From: Pyrinomonadaceae bacterium
GTDB lineage: Bacteria > Acidobacteriota > Blastocatellia > Pyrinomonadales > Pyrinomonadaceae
DNA length: 40,272 nucleotides
NCBI GenBank assembly: GCA_030838445.1
Contig: JAUZFQ010000115.1
Location: 1-40,272, forward strand
Direction: 5' to 3'
Both the position numbers and the translations under genes were made by a program. Below, one piece after another: positions 21,754-30,892 of this stretch. Position 1 is the first letter of the stretch; every line of letters begins with the position of its first letter. The notes below the pieces were generated by a model. It worked only from the letters and a program-made list of their open reading frames with translations. It ran no database searches and was not told the DNA's origin.

Positions 21754-24126
21754 ATGTCGCTATTCAATCTCCGGCGTTCGTCTGCCACACGCGCGCGCCG
21801 CTTGCTGGCTCTCGCGCTCGTCGCCGTCACCCTCTTTGTTAATGCATCCTTCACCACCACGTCGGCGCAGCCGCGACAACAACAGCAACCCTCTGTCGAA
21901 CGCAAGATCAATGCCCTGCTCGCGCGCATGACGCTCGCCGAAAAACTCGGCCAGCTACAGATGCTCGACGGCGAAGCCAACGGCAACTTCCGCCCCGAAC
22001 ACCGCGACATGGTGCGACGCGGCCTGCTCGGCTCGACTTTGAACGTGCGCGGCGCGGCGCGCGTCAACGAATTGCAGCGCATCGCTATAACAGAGTCGCG
22101 CTTGAAGATTCCCGTCCTCTTCGCCTTCGACGTGATCCACGGCTACCGCACAGTCTTCCCCGTGCCGCTCGGCGAGGCCGCGAGTTTCGACCCGGCGGCG
22201 GCCGAACGCGCGGCCGAAGTGGCGGCGGCCGAAGCGTCTTCGGCGGGCGTGCGCTGGACGTTCGCGCCGATGGTTGACATCGCACGCGACGCACGTTGGG
22301 GGCGCATCGTTGAGGGCGCGGGCGAAGACCCTTATCTCGGCGCGGCTCTGGCGCGCGCGCGCGTGCGCGGCTTTCAGGGCGCGGACTACAGCGCGCCCGA
22401 ACGCATCGTCGCCTGCGCCAAGCACTGGGTCGCCTACGGCGCGGCCGAGGCCGGGCGCGACTACAACACCGTGGACATGTCGGAGACGACGCTGCGCGAA
22501 GTTTACTTCCCGCCGTTCAAGGCGGCGGTTGACGCGGGCGTCGGCACGTTCATGAGCGCGTTCAACGACCTCAACGGCGTGCCGACCTCGGCCAACCCGT
22601 TCACGCTGACGGACGTGTTGCGCGGCGAGTGGAAGTTCGACGGCATCGTCGTTAGCGACTACGAATCCGTGAAGGAGTTGATCAATCACGCGCTCGCGGC
22701 CGACGAACGCGAGGCCGCCCGCCTCGCGCTCACAGCGGGCGTGGACATCGAAATGGTCTCGCGCCTTTACAACCAGCACGGCGAGGCGTTGCTGAAAGAA
22801 CGCAAGCTCACGCCCGCCACGATTGACGAGGCTGTGCGGCGCGTCTTGCGCATCAAGTTCCGGCTCGGCCTGTTCGAGCGTCCTTACGCCGACGAGGCGC
22901 GTGAGAGCGTGACGATCATGCGCGCCGAACACGTCGCCGCCGCGCGGACGTTGGCGGCGCGTTCGCTCGTGCTGTTGAAGAACGAGCGCGGCGCGTTGCC
23001 GCTGGCGAAGGATTTGAAGTCAATCGCCGTCGTCGGGCCGCTCGCCGATTCGCCGAAGGACATGCTCGGCTCCTGGACAGGCGACGGCCGCGCCGAAGAC
23101 GCCGTGACGCTGCTTCAAGGAATCAAGGCTAAGGTCGCGCCGCAGACGAAAGTGTCATACGTGAAGGGCGTCGCCGTCGAAGGCCGCGGCGTGACGGGCA
23201 ACTACGACGCGCCGCCGCCCACGGCCTCGAACGCCGGGGGCACGAACGTCGCGCAGTCGAGCGACGAGGCCAGAAACTCCGTCACGCCGACCGACCGCGA
23301 CGGCATCGCCGATGCGGTCAAGCTCGCGCGCGCGTCGGACGTGACCGTCGTCGCCGTCGGCGAATCGGCGGAGATGAGCGGCGAGGCCGCGTCGCGCACG
23401 TCGCTCGATCTGCCGGGCAGGCAGTCTGAGTTGATCCAGGCGATTCACGCGACGGGCAAGCCTTACGTCGTTGTGTTGATGAACGGGCGGCCGCTCACGA
23501 TCAACTGGCTCGCGGAGAACGCGCCCGCGATTCTCGAAACGTGGTTCGCGGGGACGCAGGGCGGCCACGCCATCGCCGACGTGCTGTTCGGCGACGTGAA
23601 CCCCGGCGGCAAACTGCCCGTCACGTTCCCGCGCGCCGTCGGCCAACTGCCGCTCTACTACAATCACAAGCGCACGGGGCGGCCGCCGACCGATCAGAAG
23701 TACACCTCGAAATATCTGGACGTGCCGTGGACGCCGCTCTATCCCTTCGGCTATGGCCTCAGCTACACGCAGTTTCGCCTGTCCGACTTGCGACTGAGCG
23801 CGCAGAGCATTCGGCCGGACGGGCAACTGACGGCGAGCGTGGAGGTGGAGAACACGGGCGCGCGCGCGGGCGACGAGGTGGTGCAACTTTACGTGCGCGA
23901 CGTGGCCGCGAGCGTGACACGCCCCGTCAAAGAGTTGAAAGGCTTCGAGCGGGTGACGCTTGCGCCGGGCGAGCGGCGGCGCGTCGAGTTCCGGCTCACG
24001 CCCGCGCACCTCGGATTTTACAACCGCGCGCTGCGCTTCACGGTCGAACCCGGCGACTTCAAAGTGTTCGCCGGGACGAGTTCGGCAGACGGACTCGAAG
24101 CGAGTTTCAAAGTCGTCGGGCAGTAG
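21754..24126 (+). CDS. bglX: Secreted GH3 beta-glucosidase, BglX-like
   Basis: A 790-residue protein with GAGGAG before the ATG and a signal peptide (about 1-38). The GH3 barrel shows MTLAEKLGQLQM, IPVLFAFDVIHGYRTVFP, RDARWGRIVEGAGEDPYL, KHWVAYGAAEAGRDYN and VVSDYES, in which Asp302 is the expected nucleophile. The second alpha/beta sandwich domain has SLVLLKNERGALPL, and a C-terminal Fn3-like domain has VENTGARAGDEVVQLYVRD. Length and order match periplasmic BglX. It should release glucose from beta-linked oligosaccharides. The GH144-like gene next to it suggests sophoro-oligosaccharides (beta-1,2) as substrate; that is inference from known GH3/GH144 pairs. It is preceded by a terminator-like hairpin. 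Confidence 0.92.
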   Translation: MSLFNLRRSSATRARRLLALALVAVTLFVNASFTTTSAQPRQQQQPSVERKINALLARMTLAEKLGQLQMLDGEANGNFRPEHRDMVRRGLLGSTLNVRGAARVNELQRIAITESRLKIPVLFAFDVIHGYRTVFPVPLGEAASFDPAAAERAAEVAAAEASSAGVRWTFAPMVDIARDARWGRIVEGAGEDPYLGAALARARVRGFQGADYSAPERIVACAKHWVAYGAAEAGRDYNTVDMSETTLREVYFPPFKAAVDAGVGTFMSAFNDLNGVPTSANPFTLTDVLRGEWKFDGIVVSDYESVKELINHALAADEREAARLALTAGVDIEMVSRLYNQHGEALLKERKLTPATIDEAVRRVLRIKFRLGLFERPYADEARESVTIMRAEHVAAARTLAARSLVLLKNERGALPLAKDLKSIAVVGPLADSPKDMLGSWTGDGRAEDAVTLLQGIKAKVAPQTKVSYVKGVAVEGRGVTGNYDAPPPTASNAGGTNVAQSSDEARNSVTPTDRDGIADAVKLARASDVTVVAVGESAEMSGEAASRTSLDLPGRQSELIQAIHATGKPYVVVLMNGRPLTINWLAENAPAILETWFAGTQGGHAIADVLFGDVNPGGKLPVTFPRAVGQLPLYYNHKRTGRPPTDQKYTSKYLDVPWTPLYPFGYGLSYTQFRLSDLRLSAQSIRPDGQLTASVEVENTGARAGDEVVQLYVRDVAASVTRPVKELKGFERVTLAPGERRRVEFRLTPAHLGFYNRALRFTVEPGDFKVFAGTSSADGLEASFKVVGQ

Positions 24127-24227
24127 CCGAGCGATGTAGTAATTGAGAGAAGTAGTCGAGTGAAGCAAGCGAGAGAAATTAGCCGGGAGAAGTTAGCCGG
24201 AGAAGTGTTCGAGAGAAGTAGCCGATG
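24123..24227 (+). repeat. 13-bp degenerate tandem repeat filling the GH3-GH144 spacer
   Basis: Eight units near GTAGCCGAGAGAA start at 24123, 24136, 24152, 24165, 24178, 24192, 24205 and 24218. The first contains the GH3 stop codon and the last runs into the GH144 ATG. Unit lengths are 13-16 bp. Several units contain GAGAGAA or GGAGAA, so the array could offer multiple weak ribosome sites. Confidence 0.7.
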
Positions 24228-25631
24228 CGCGGTCAGTTTCGCCTGAGACGCACGACGACAAAGATGCGCCGCCCGTCGCAGAGGGGCTTCGCGTTCTTCT
24301 GCGCCGCGCTTGTTCTCGTCAACATCATCTGTCCGGCCGTCGCGCGTGGCAGAGGCTCACGCAGGAACGTGACGCGGGCGCGTTCGTCCGTGGCTCAGGT
24401 GCGTCCCGCCTCCACGCGTCTCAACGCGCGCGACGAGGCGTTGCTCGAAGACATGTCGCGCCGCGCGTTTCGCTACTTCCGGGAGCAGGCCGACGCTTCG
24501 ACCGGCCTTGTGCGCGACCGCGCGCGCACCGACAATTCGCCGATTGATGAAAACCATCGCGACGTGGCGAGCATCGCCGCTACAGGCTTCGGCCTCACCG
24601 CGCTCTGCGTCGCCGCCGAGCGCGGCTGGATCAATCCGAGCGAGGCGCGCGAGCGCGTGCGCGCGACGCTGCGCTTTTTCGCCACGCGCGCCATGCACGA
24701 ACACGGCTGGTTCTATCACTGGATGGACGCGCGGACGGGCGCGCGTCGCTGGCAGAGCGAGGTCTCTTCGATTGACACCGCGCTCCTGCTCGGCGGCGCG
24801 CTCACGGCGCGGCAGAAGTTTCAAGACGACGCCGAAGTCGTGCGTCTCGCCACACTCATCTACGAGCGCGTGGATTTCCCGTGGATGCTCAACGGTCACC
24901 CGACGCTGCTCTCGCATGGCTGGCGACCCGAAACCGGCTTCATCAAATATCGCTGGAACGCTTACAGCGAACACCTCATTCTCTACCTGCTCGCCATCGG
25001 CTCGCCCACGCACCCCATCACGCCGCGCTCCTGGTTCGCGTGGCAGCGCGAGCGCATCACCTACGCGGGCTACACCTACATCACCGGCGGCCCGCTCTTC
25101 ATCCAACAGTACTCGCACGCGTGGGTGGACTTCCGCGGGCGACGCGAAAGCCAGTACCCTTTCACGGACTACTTTCAGAACTCCGTCGCCGCGACGCGCG
25201 CGCACCGCGCCTTCTGCCTCGCGCTCGCGTCTGAGTTTCCCGGCTACACGGAGAACGTCTGGGGCATCACCGCTTCGGACAGCGCGAAAGGTTATCTGGC
25301 GTGGGGCGGCCCTCCGCGCGATGCGGCGATTGACGGCACGGTCGTTCCCTCGGCGGCGGGCGGCTCGCTCATGTTCACGCCCGACATCTCCGTCCCTGCC
25401 CTGCGCGCCATGCGCGAACAGTACGGCGCGAGCGTCTACGGCCGCTACGGTTTCGCCGACGCCTTCAACCCGAACAACGGCTGGGTCAACCCCGACGTGA
25501 TCGGCATCAACCTCGGCATCATGCTGCTCAGCGCGGAGAACGCGCGCACCGGCAACGTCTGGCGTTGGTTCATGCGTAACGACGAAATCACGCGTGCGTT
25601 GGAACGTGTCGGCTTGCGAAGTAGGACGTAA
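24225..25631 (+). CDS. Secreted glycoamylase-domain protein, GH144-like (putative beta-1,2-glucanase)
   Basis: A 468-residue protein. The ATG at 24225 sits at the end of the repeat array; an ATG at 24264 is an alternative with a more compact signal peptide. The protein has the PF10091 glycoamylase-like (alpha/alpha)6 pattern: ASIAATGFGLTALCVAAERGW (115-135), HGWFYHWMD (160-168), SSIDTALLLGG (181-191), WNAYSEHLILY, YTENVWGITASDS, YGRYGFADAFNPNN and GINLGIMLLSAEN. Characterised members of this family (GH144) are endo-beta-1,2-glucanases that cut beta-1,2-glucan into sophoro-oligosaccharides. Database labels often call them glucoamylase, which misleads. It is predicted to be exported and to work with the GH3 enzyme encoded just upstream. 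Confidence 0.8.
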   Translation: MRGQFRLRRTTTKMRRPSQRGFAFFCAALVLVNIICPAVARGRGSRRNVTRARSSVAQVRPASTRLNARDEALLEDMSRRAFRYFREQADASTGLVRDRARTDNSPIDENHRDVASIAATGFGLTALCVAAERGWINPSEARERVRATLRFFATRAMHEHGWFYHWMDARTGARRWQSEVSSIDTALLLGGALTARQKFQDDAEVVRLATLIYERVDFPWMLNGHPTLLSHGWRPETGFIKYRWNAYSEHLILYLLAIGSPTHPITPRSWFAWQRERITYAGYTYITGGPLFIQQYSHAWVDFRGRRESQYPFTDYFQNSVAATRAHRAFCLALASEFPGYTENVWGITASDSAKGYLAWGGPPRDAAIDGTVVPSAAGGSLMFTPDISVPALRAMREQYGASVYGRYGFADAFNPNNGWVNPDVIGINLGIMLLSAENARTGNVWRWFMRNDEITRALERVGLRSRT

Positions 25632-25668
25632 ACGCGAAGGAGCAGTAGTTACATGAGCCGCGCAGCGT

Positions 25669-27141
25669 TCACTTCACCGCGCGGCGGAAGATACGGTAGC
25701 CCCACGCGTCGAGAGCGAGCGCGGGGAGGCTGACGGTGCGCGCGCGCGGCTGGTGTTCGGGCGCAGGCGCGTCGGGCGGGAGCGGCGGCGCAACGTCGGG
25801 CGTCACGTCCGCGAACACAGTGCCGCCCGGCGCTTCAATCGTGCCCGCGAACGGGCGGTTCGAGAAGTTGATCGCGACGAGCATCTGCTCGTCGCCCGCG
25901 CGGCGCAGGTAGGTGATGACGCGCGCCTCGTCGGAGTTGCGCAGCCACTCGACCGTGCCGCGACGGAGCGCGGTGCTCTGCCGACGCAGTTCGATGATCT
26001 GTTTGTAGAAGCGCGGGAACTCCGGCCGCCGCTCGGCCATCGGCCAGAAGATCGGGAGACGCTCGAACAGCGCGGGCGCGCCCGACTCGGTGGTGTCGCC
26101 AACTTCCATGCCGTTGTAGAGCAGCGGCACGCCGTCCAAAGTGAACATCAAGGCGGAGGCGGCGAGCACGGGGCGTTCGCCGAAGCGCGCGATGGCGCGT
26201 CGCTCGTCGTGGTTGTCGGAGAAGCGCAGGTGCAGAGCATTGCGCGGCCACTTCGCGTGCTCCTCTTCCCACGCGGCGCGCACCACGCTCGCGGGCGCGA
26301 GTCCCATCAACGCGTCCGACATGGCGTGGTGCAGCGGCCAAGAGTAGTCAACGTCGAAGGCTTTGACGAGCAGGTCGGGTTCGTGCCATTCGGCGAGCAT
26401 GAAGATGTCCGGCTTGACGCGTTCGAGTTCGGCGCGCGCCGCCTCCCAGAAATCGGTGGGAACCATCCCGGCCACGTCGCAGCGAAAGCCGTCGAGGTCG
26501 TACTCGCGCAGCCAGAACTTGAGCATGTCGATCATGTAGGCGCGGAGCGCGGGATTGTCGTAGTTGAGATCGGCCACGTCCGCCCAGTCGGCGACGGGCG
26601 GGATGATCTTTCCGGCGCGGTCGCGCGTGTAGAACTCTGCCTTCGTCATCATCACGCTGTCCCAAGACGTGTGGTTCGCCACGATGTCAATAATGACTTT
26701 CTGGCCGCGGCGGTGCGCCTCCGAGACGAGTCGCTTGAGGTCGGCGGGCGTGCCGTAGTCGGGGTTGATGGCGTAGTAATCGCGCACGGCGTAGGGGCTG
26801 CCGATAGTGCCCTTCGCGCGCTCGCGCCCGACCGGGTGGATCGGCATCAGCCAGAGGATGTTGACGCCGAGTTGTTTCAAGCGGTCGAGGTCGGCGGTGA
26901 TGCCGTTGAAATTCCCCTGCGGCGAAAAGGCGCGCGGGAAGATTTCGTAGACCACGCCGTCGCGCACCCACGCGGGCGTCGTGCGCGCCGACTCCTTCGA
27001 GAAGTCGCGCGGCGCGGGCGACGGCGTCTGCGCGCGCGCGACGTTGGTATCAAGTAACGAGAACATAATGATCACGAGCAGCGAAAGGACGAATTTGCAC
27101 GACGAAACGTTCGCTGCCAGATTGCATGATGAAGTTTTCAT
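25669..27141 (-). CDS. Secreted GH13 alpha-amylase
   Basis: A 490-residue protein with a signal peptide (1 to about 38, ending VARAQ). It is a compact GH13 enzyme: VVYEIFPRAFSPQGNF starts the barrel, and IIDIVANHTSWD is conserved region I. DGFRCDVAG holds nucleophile Asp222, MLAEWHE holds acid/base Glu251 and FSDNHDE holds Asp312. The short C-terminal beta domain has LVAINFSNRP. It hydrolyses alpha-1,4 links in starch or maltodextrin, probably in the periplasm. The N-terminal CBM34-like domain of neopullulanases is absent, which separates it from the other two GH13 enzymes here. It begins 13 bp after the TIMP-like/CnaB gene and is the last gene of the cluster. Its stop lies 37 bp from the convergent GH144 gene. 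The ribosome site is weak. Confidence 0.9.
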   Translation of the reverse strand: MKTSSCNLAANVSSCKFVLSLLVIIMFSLLDTNVARAQTPSPAPRDFSKESARTTPAWVRDGVVYEIFPRAFSPQGNFNGITADLDRLKQLGVNILWLMPIHPVGRERAKGTIGSPYAVRDYYAINPDYGTPADLKRLVSEAHRRGQKVIIDIVANHTSWDSVMMTKAEFYTRDRAGKIIPPVADWADVADLNYDNPALRAYMIDMLKFWLREYDLDGFRCDVAGMVPTDFWEAARAELERVKPDIFMLAEWHEPDLLVKAFDVDYSWPLHHAMSDALMGLAPASVVRAAWEEEHAKWPRNALHLRFSDNHDERRAIARFGERPVLAASALMFTLDGVPLLYNGMEVGDTTESGAPALFERLPIFWPMAERRPEFPRFYKQIIELRRQSTALRRGTVEWLRNSDEARVITYLRRAGDEQMLVAINFSNRPFAGTIEAPGGTVFADVTPDVAPPLPPDAPAPEHQPRARTVSLPALALDAWGYRIFRRAVK

Positions 27142-27154
27142 ATCGTTGGCGCGT

Positions 27155-28594
27155 TTACTTGCGACGGTAGTGCGGGCAATGGCCGCCGGGCGACGCGATG
27201 ACCAGTTTGATCGGCCCCGCGCCTTCCGTCAGGGTGAACTTCACCGGCTCGGCGTGCATCTGCCCGCCCTCGAAATTGACGTGGGCATGCGCCCAGTAGG
27301 TCAGGCCGTCGAAGCCCGTCGCCTGATAGTGCCCTTCCTGCCCGTCAACTTTTTTAACGCGGGGCGGACTGCCATCCCACTCGTAGTCCAGGTCTTCCAA
27401 GTACAGAAAAGCATCGCCCACGGGGCGGCCGTCCGGCCACGTCACGACGATCTCGACGGCGCGGTCGGCGGGAGGCGGCAACAGTTGCAGATCATACGCG
27501 GGCAGATTCTCGCCCTCGACGACGGTAATCACCGTCGCCTGCGCCTCGCTCCAGACGCCGGGATAGTAAGTGCGCGGGCGGGAGGCGCGCTCGCCGGGCA
27601 TGAGGAACAAATTAAAGAAGAGCAGGTAGCGGCCGGCCGGGATGGCCGGCAACACGTAATGCCCTTCCTGATCCGTGAAAGTGTAGTTGCCTTCGGAAGT
27701 TGTTTCCGCGCCGTCGGCAGCGATCAGAGCGACTTTAAATCCCGGCAGCGGACGCCCCTCCGCATCGAGCACGCGGCCTTTGAGGCTCACGTTCGAATAG
27801 GTGTGGAAATCGAGTTCGGCGCAGCCGCGCGCGCTCACCCGTGCGGGACTGGAACCGTCGGCTGCGGAGAGATGCGCCGGGTAGGCGGGCGTCACTTGAT
27901 AATTGCCGGGCGGTAAATCCTTCAACTCATACTTGCCGCGCGCGTCGGTCAACGCCTCGAATGTTCGCTTGCCGCTGCGAGCCGTGACCTTGATGCCCGC
28001 GAGCGGCAACAGCCCTCCCTTGTCTTTCCCCACACTCAGGTCGGTGCGCACGATGCGCCCGAAGATTTTGGCGGTCGGGGCGGCGCGCGGCAGTTCGTTG
28101 ACGTACTCCAAGTCCGCGGCGGCGTCTTCCAGCTTGCGCGTGCGGTTCATGGAAACGGTTAGCGTTCCGTCTTTCTCCTCGCTGAGATTCGCGTAGATGA
28201 AATAGGTCTCGCCCACGTCGAACCTGTAATCGCAGCCCGTATAACCGCCTACCGTCCTCATTTCCTGCTCTCCGTTGGGGAGGACGACGGGGGTCGGCAT
28301 GATCTCCTCGTTGACCACTTCGGCCAGCTTGCCCTTCACGCCCTTATAGGCCGTCTCGACCGAAAAGCGCGTGATGCGGCGACGATAATTCCAGCGGGTG
28401 TTGCCTTCGCCCCGCTGGTAGATGTCGGAGTAGACCTCCTCCTTCACCGTGCCGACGAAGACCGCCTGCGCCCTCCAATACGCCTCGCACGGCGGCGCGT
28501 CATCATAGAATGGACAGAAGGCTTCGGCGCGCCCGGCGAGCGCGATGGTCAAAGCAAAGACCGCGAGCAGGGTTGAAAAATGTCGAGACTTCAT
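27155..28594 (-). CDS. Secreted TIMP/netrin-like plus CnaB (carboxypeptidase-regulatory) protein
   Basis: A 479-residue protein. A clear signal peptide (1 to about 25) is followed by FCPFYDDAPPC. The first 150 residues look like the TIMP/netrin-type beta-barrel seen in bacterial secreted proteins (AVFVGTVKEEVY, TAYKGVKG, CDYRFDVGETYFIYA), with a Cys pair early and a Cys in the GGYTGCDYRF stretch. Then come two or three CnaB/carboxypeptidase-regulatory beta-sandwiches (GKYELKDLPPGNYQV; LKGRVLDAEGRPLPGFKVAL; GHYVLPAIPAGRYLL). The end, GGHCPHYRRK, is basic. No catalytic motif is visible. Family role is unknown; similar proteins are often listed as carboxypeptidase regulatory-like. It lies between the MFS transporter (51 bp upstream) and the alpha-amylase, so it may be a binding or scaffold protein of the cluster. 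Confidence 0.75.
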   Translation of the reverse strand: MKSRHFSTLLAVFALTIALAGRAEAFCPFYDDAPPCEAYWRAQAVFVGTVKEEVYSDIYQRGEGNTRWNYRRRITRFSVETAYKGVKGKLAEVVNEEIMPTPVVLPNGEQEMRTVGGYTGCDYRFDVGETYFIYANLSEEKDGTLTVSMNRTRKLEDAAADLEYVNELPRAAPTAKIFGRIVRTDLSVGKDKGGLLPLAGIKVTARSGKRTFEALTDARGKYELKDLPPGNYQVTPAYPAHLSAADGSSPARVSARGCAELDFHTYSNVSLKGRVLDAEGRPLPGFKVALIAADGAETTSEGNYTFTDQEGHYVLPAIPAGRYLLFFNLFLMPGERASRPRTYYPGVWSEAQATVITVVEGENLPAYDLQLLPPPADRAVEIVVTWPDGRPVGDAFLYLEDLDYEWDGSPPRVKKVDGQEGHYQATGFDGLTYWAHAHVNFEGGQMHAEPVKFTLTEGAGPIKLVIASPGGHCPHYRRK

Positions 28595-28645
28595 CGCTGT
28601 TACTCTTAACCACGGCCACCCGCGAACACTTAGAATACGTATGTT

Positions 28646-30064
28646 TCAAGAACGTTGCGTCGGCTTGTCGATCAAGCCGGTGCTCGGCACGGGCTGCGCG
28701 GAGCCTTGCGGGATGATGGGCGTGTGCTCGTCGCCGCGAATCACGGCACGTTCGGGCACGTCGGCGTCGGCCACGTCGGTCACGCGCGTCACCATCAGCG
28801 CGGCGACGAGCAGCGACGCGCCGCCGAGCATCACCACGTAGAGCGGGTTGTTGCCGAAGGCGTAGCGCACGAGCGGTTGGAACGTGAACGAGGCGACGAT
28901 CTCCGGGATGACGATGAAGAAGTTGAAGATGCCCATGTAGACGCCCATCCGCGCGGGCGGCAGCGCGCCCGACAAGATCGCGTAAGGCATCGAGAGGATC
29001 GAAGCCCAAGCGATGCCGACGCCGACCATCGAGAGCAACAGCACATACTGGTCGCGTATGAAATAGACCGAGAGCAGCCCGATGCCGCCGCAGACGAGCG
29101 CGGCGGCGTGGACGGTCTTGCGACTCGTCGCGGCGGCGAGTTTCGGCAGCGCGAAGGCGACGAGGAAGCAGACGATTGAATAGACGGCGAACGAGATGCC
29201 GCCCCACTCCTGACCGAGCGCGAAGCGCGGGTCGCGTTCGCTCGTCGCGCCGAAGACGTGGTAGGAAGTCGTCAGCCCGTAGAACATCCACATGCAGAAG
29301 AGGCCGAGCCACGTGAAGACCTGCACGACGGCGAGTTGCTTCATCGTCCGCGGCATCTCGCTCATGGCCGAAAAGATTTCGCGCAAGCCCGCGCCCCAGC
29401 CGCGGTGCTCGCGGCGCATCCGCTCGAACTCTTCCATGTCGTCGGGCGGGTACTCTTTCGTCGTGAAGACCGTCCACAGCACGGCGAGGAGAAAGGCCAC
29501 CGCGCCGATCTTGAACGAGTACTGGATCGTCAGAGGGATGCCGCTCGGCGTCGTGCCCGTCACGCCGTACTTGCGGAAGAGGTAGGGCAAGGCGTTCGCC
29601 AGCGTCGCGCCGACGCCGATGAAGAACGACTGCATAACGAACCCGGCCGTTCGCTGATCCACGTTCAACTTGTCGGCGACGAAGGCGCGAAACGGCTCCA
29701 TCGAGACGTTGATGCTGGCGTCGAGAATCCAGAGCATCCCCGCGGCCATCCAGAGCGTTGACGAATCAGGCATGAAGAAAAGCGCGACGCTCGCGCAGAT
29801 CGCGCCGACGAGAAAGTAAGGGCGACGGCGACCGAGACGATTCCACGTGCGGTCGCTCATCGAGCCGATGATCGGTTGGACGAGCAGACCCGTCATCGGC
29901 CCGGCCAGCCAGAGGATCGGAATCTGATCGGGGTTCGCGCCGAGGTAGGTGTAGATGCCGCTCATGTTGGCGAGTTGCAAGCCCCAGCCGAACTGGATGC
30001 CGAGGAAGCCGAAACTCATGTTCCAGATTTGCCAGAAGCTCAAACGTGGCTTTTGCTGCGTCAT
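28646..30064 (-). CDS. MFS sugar transporter, SLC45/GPH-like
   Basis: A 472-residue protein with about 12 membrane segments. The ATG at 30064 follows GGAGTAAGAGAG and is preferred over a TTG seven codons upstream. [20 protein letters not shown] at the start and [21 protein letters not shown] after TM2 are the SLC45-type signature. A charged loop ([22 protein letters not shown]) lies mid-protein and [16 protein letters not shown] near the end. Bacterial members beside amylases import maltose, sucrose or maltodextrins with protons. Position among three GH13 enzymes and GH77 supports maltose or maltodextrin as cargo. It is an inner-membrane protein, 27 bp downstream of the SDR gene. Confidence 0.88.
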   Translation of the reverse strand: MTQQKPRLSFWQIWNMSFGFLGIQFGWGLQLANMSGIYTYLGANPDQIPILWLAGPMTGLLVQPIIGSMSDRTWNRLGRRRPYFLVGAICASVALFFMPDSSTLWMAAGMLWILDASINVSMEPFRAFVADKLNVDQRTAGFVMQSFFIGVGATLANALPYLFRKYGVTGTTPSGIPLTIQYSFKIGAVAFLLAVLWTVFTTKEYPPDDMEEFERMRREHRGWGAGLREIFSAMSEMPRTMKQLAVVQVFTWLGLFCMWMFYGLTTSYHVFGATSERDPRFALGQEWGGISFAVYSIVCFLVAFALPKLAAATSRKTVHAAALVCGGIGLLSVYFIRDQYVLLLSMVGVGIAWASILSMPYAILSGALPPARMGVYMGIFNFFIVIPEIVASFTFQPLVRYAFGNNPLYVVMLGGASLLVAALMVTRVTDVADADVPERAVIRGDEHTPIIPQGSAQPVPSTGLIDKPTQRS

Positions 30065-30091
30065 CTCTCTTACTCCTTCATTCAAGGCGTG

Positions 30092-30820
30092 TCAGCGCGC
30101 GTAGAGGTTGATGTCTTCGAGTACGACTTCACGGTCGAGCGAGAGCGCGAACAGGAGCGCGCGCGCCATGTTGCGGACGTGCACTGCACCCCCGCGCGGC
30201 TCTTCGTCGCCGCCCGTGTGGTCAACGTCAACGAGGCCGGGGCAGAAGTTGAAGACGCGTATGTTCGCGCCGGTTTTGCGCGTGTGGTCGCGCAAGGATT
30301 CCGCGTAGCCGAGCAGGGCAAACTTCGAGGCGCAGTAGGAAGGCACGTCGGCGTAACCGTTCTTGCCCGCCTGCGAGGAGACGTTCACCACGTCGCCGAA
30401 GTCTTCACGGATCATGTAAGGCAGCGCGGCGCGCACGAGCCACATCGCGCCGCGCACGTTCGTCTCCAACACCTTGTCCCAGCCCGCCTCCGTGATCGCT
30501 TCGACAGACTCAGGGACGGCGAGGCCGGAGTTGTTGACGAGCACGTCAATCGCGCCGAAGCGTTGGGCGACCGAGTGCGCGAGCGCGTCGGTCTGCGCGA
30601 GGTCGCGTATGTCGAAGGCGTAAGGGTGGACGCGCTGCGCGCCGCAACGCGCGTTCAACTCGTCGGACGTCGCCTTGAGCACGTCATCGCGCCGCGACGC
30701 GATGACGACGGCGCGCGCGCCCGACTCGGCCAGCACCCCGGCGAACGCGCGCCCGATCCCCGTGCCGCCGCCCGTGATGAGCGCGACCTGTTCGGTCAAA
30801 GGTTTGTTACGTAGAGCCAT
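30092..30820 (-). CDS. SDR-family NAD(P)-dependent oxidoreductase
   Basis: A 242-residue classical short-chain dehydrogenase/reductase. Residues 16-23 (TGGGTGIG) bind the cofactor, NNSG (96-99) is the stabilising motif, and the active site is Ser148/149 (NVSS), Tyr162 and Lys166 (YCASK). Arg43-Arg44 after the second strand favours NADP(H), though this is only a guide. It has no signal peptide and is cytoplasmic. The substrate is unknown; closely packed sugar genes suggest a sugar or sugar-derived carbonyl, without proof. It lies between a GH13 gene and the MFS transporter, all on one strand. The upstream 72 bp hold an imperfect tandem repeat. Confidence 0.9.
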   Translation of the reverse strand: MALRNKPLTEQVALITGGGTGIGRAFAGVLAESGARAVVIASRRDDVLKATSDELNARCGAQRVHPYAFDIRDLAQTDALAHSVAQRFGAIDVLVNNSGLAVPESVEAITEAGWDKVLETNVRGAMWLVRAALPYMIREDFGDVVNVSSQAGKNGYADVPSYCASKFALLGYAESLRDHTRKTGANIRVFNFCPGLVDVDHTGGDEEPRGGAVHVRNMARALLFALSLDREVVLEDINLYAR

Positions 30821-30872
30821 GATTCGTCGTCCGTTCGTCTGCTCATTCGATTCGTCGTTCGTTCGTCTGCCC
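30821..30872. repeat. Two-copy 28-bp-period direct repeat
   Basis: GATTCGTCGTCCGTTCGTCT at 30821 recurs as GATTCGTCGTTCGTTCGTCT at 30849, with one mismatch in 20. It lies just upstream of the SDR start codon. It could be a site for control or simply a slippage product. Confidence 0.55.
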
Positions 30873-30892
30873 GTCAGTCGTTGCCGGGCACG

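Noticed and set aside
24225-25631. True glucoamylase (GH15) for the glycoamylase-domain protein
   Set aside because: The motifs fit PF10091/GH144, not GH15; the GH15 enzyme of the window is at 9416-12940.
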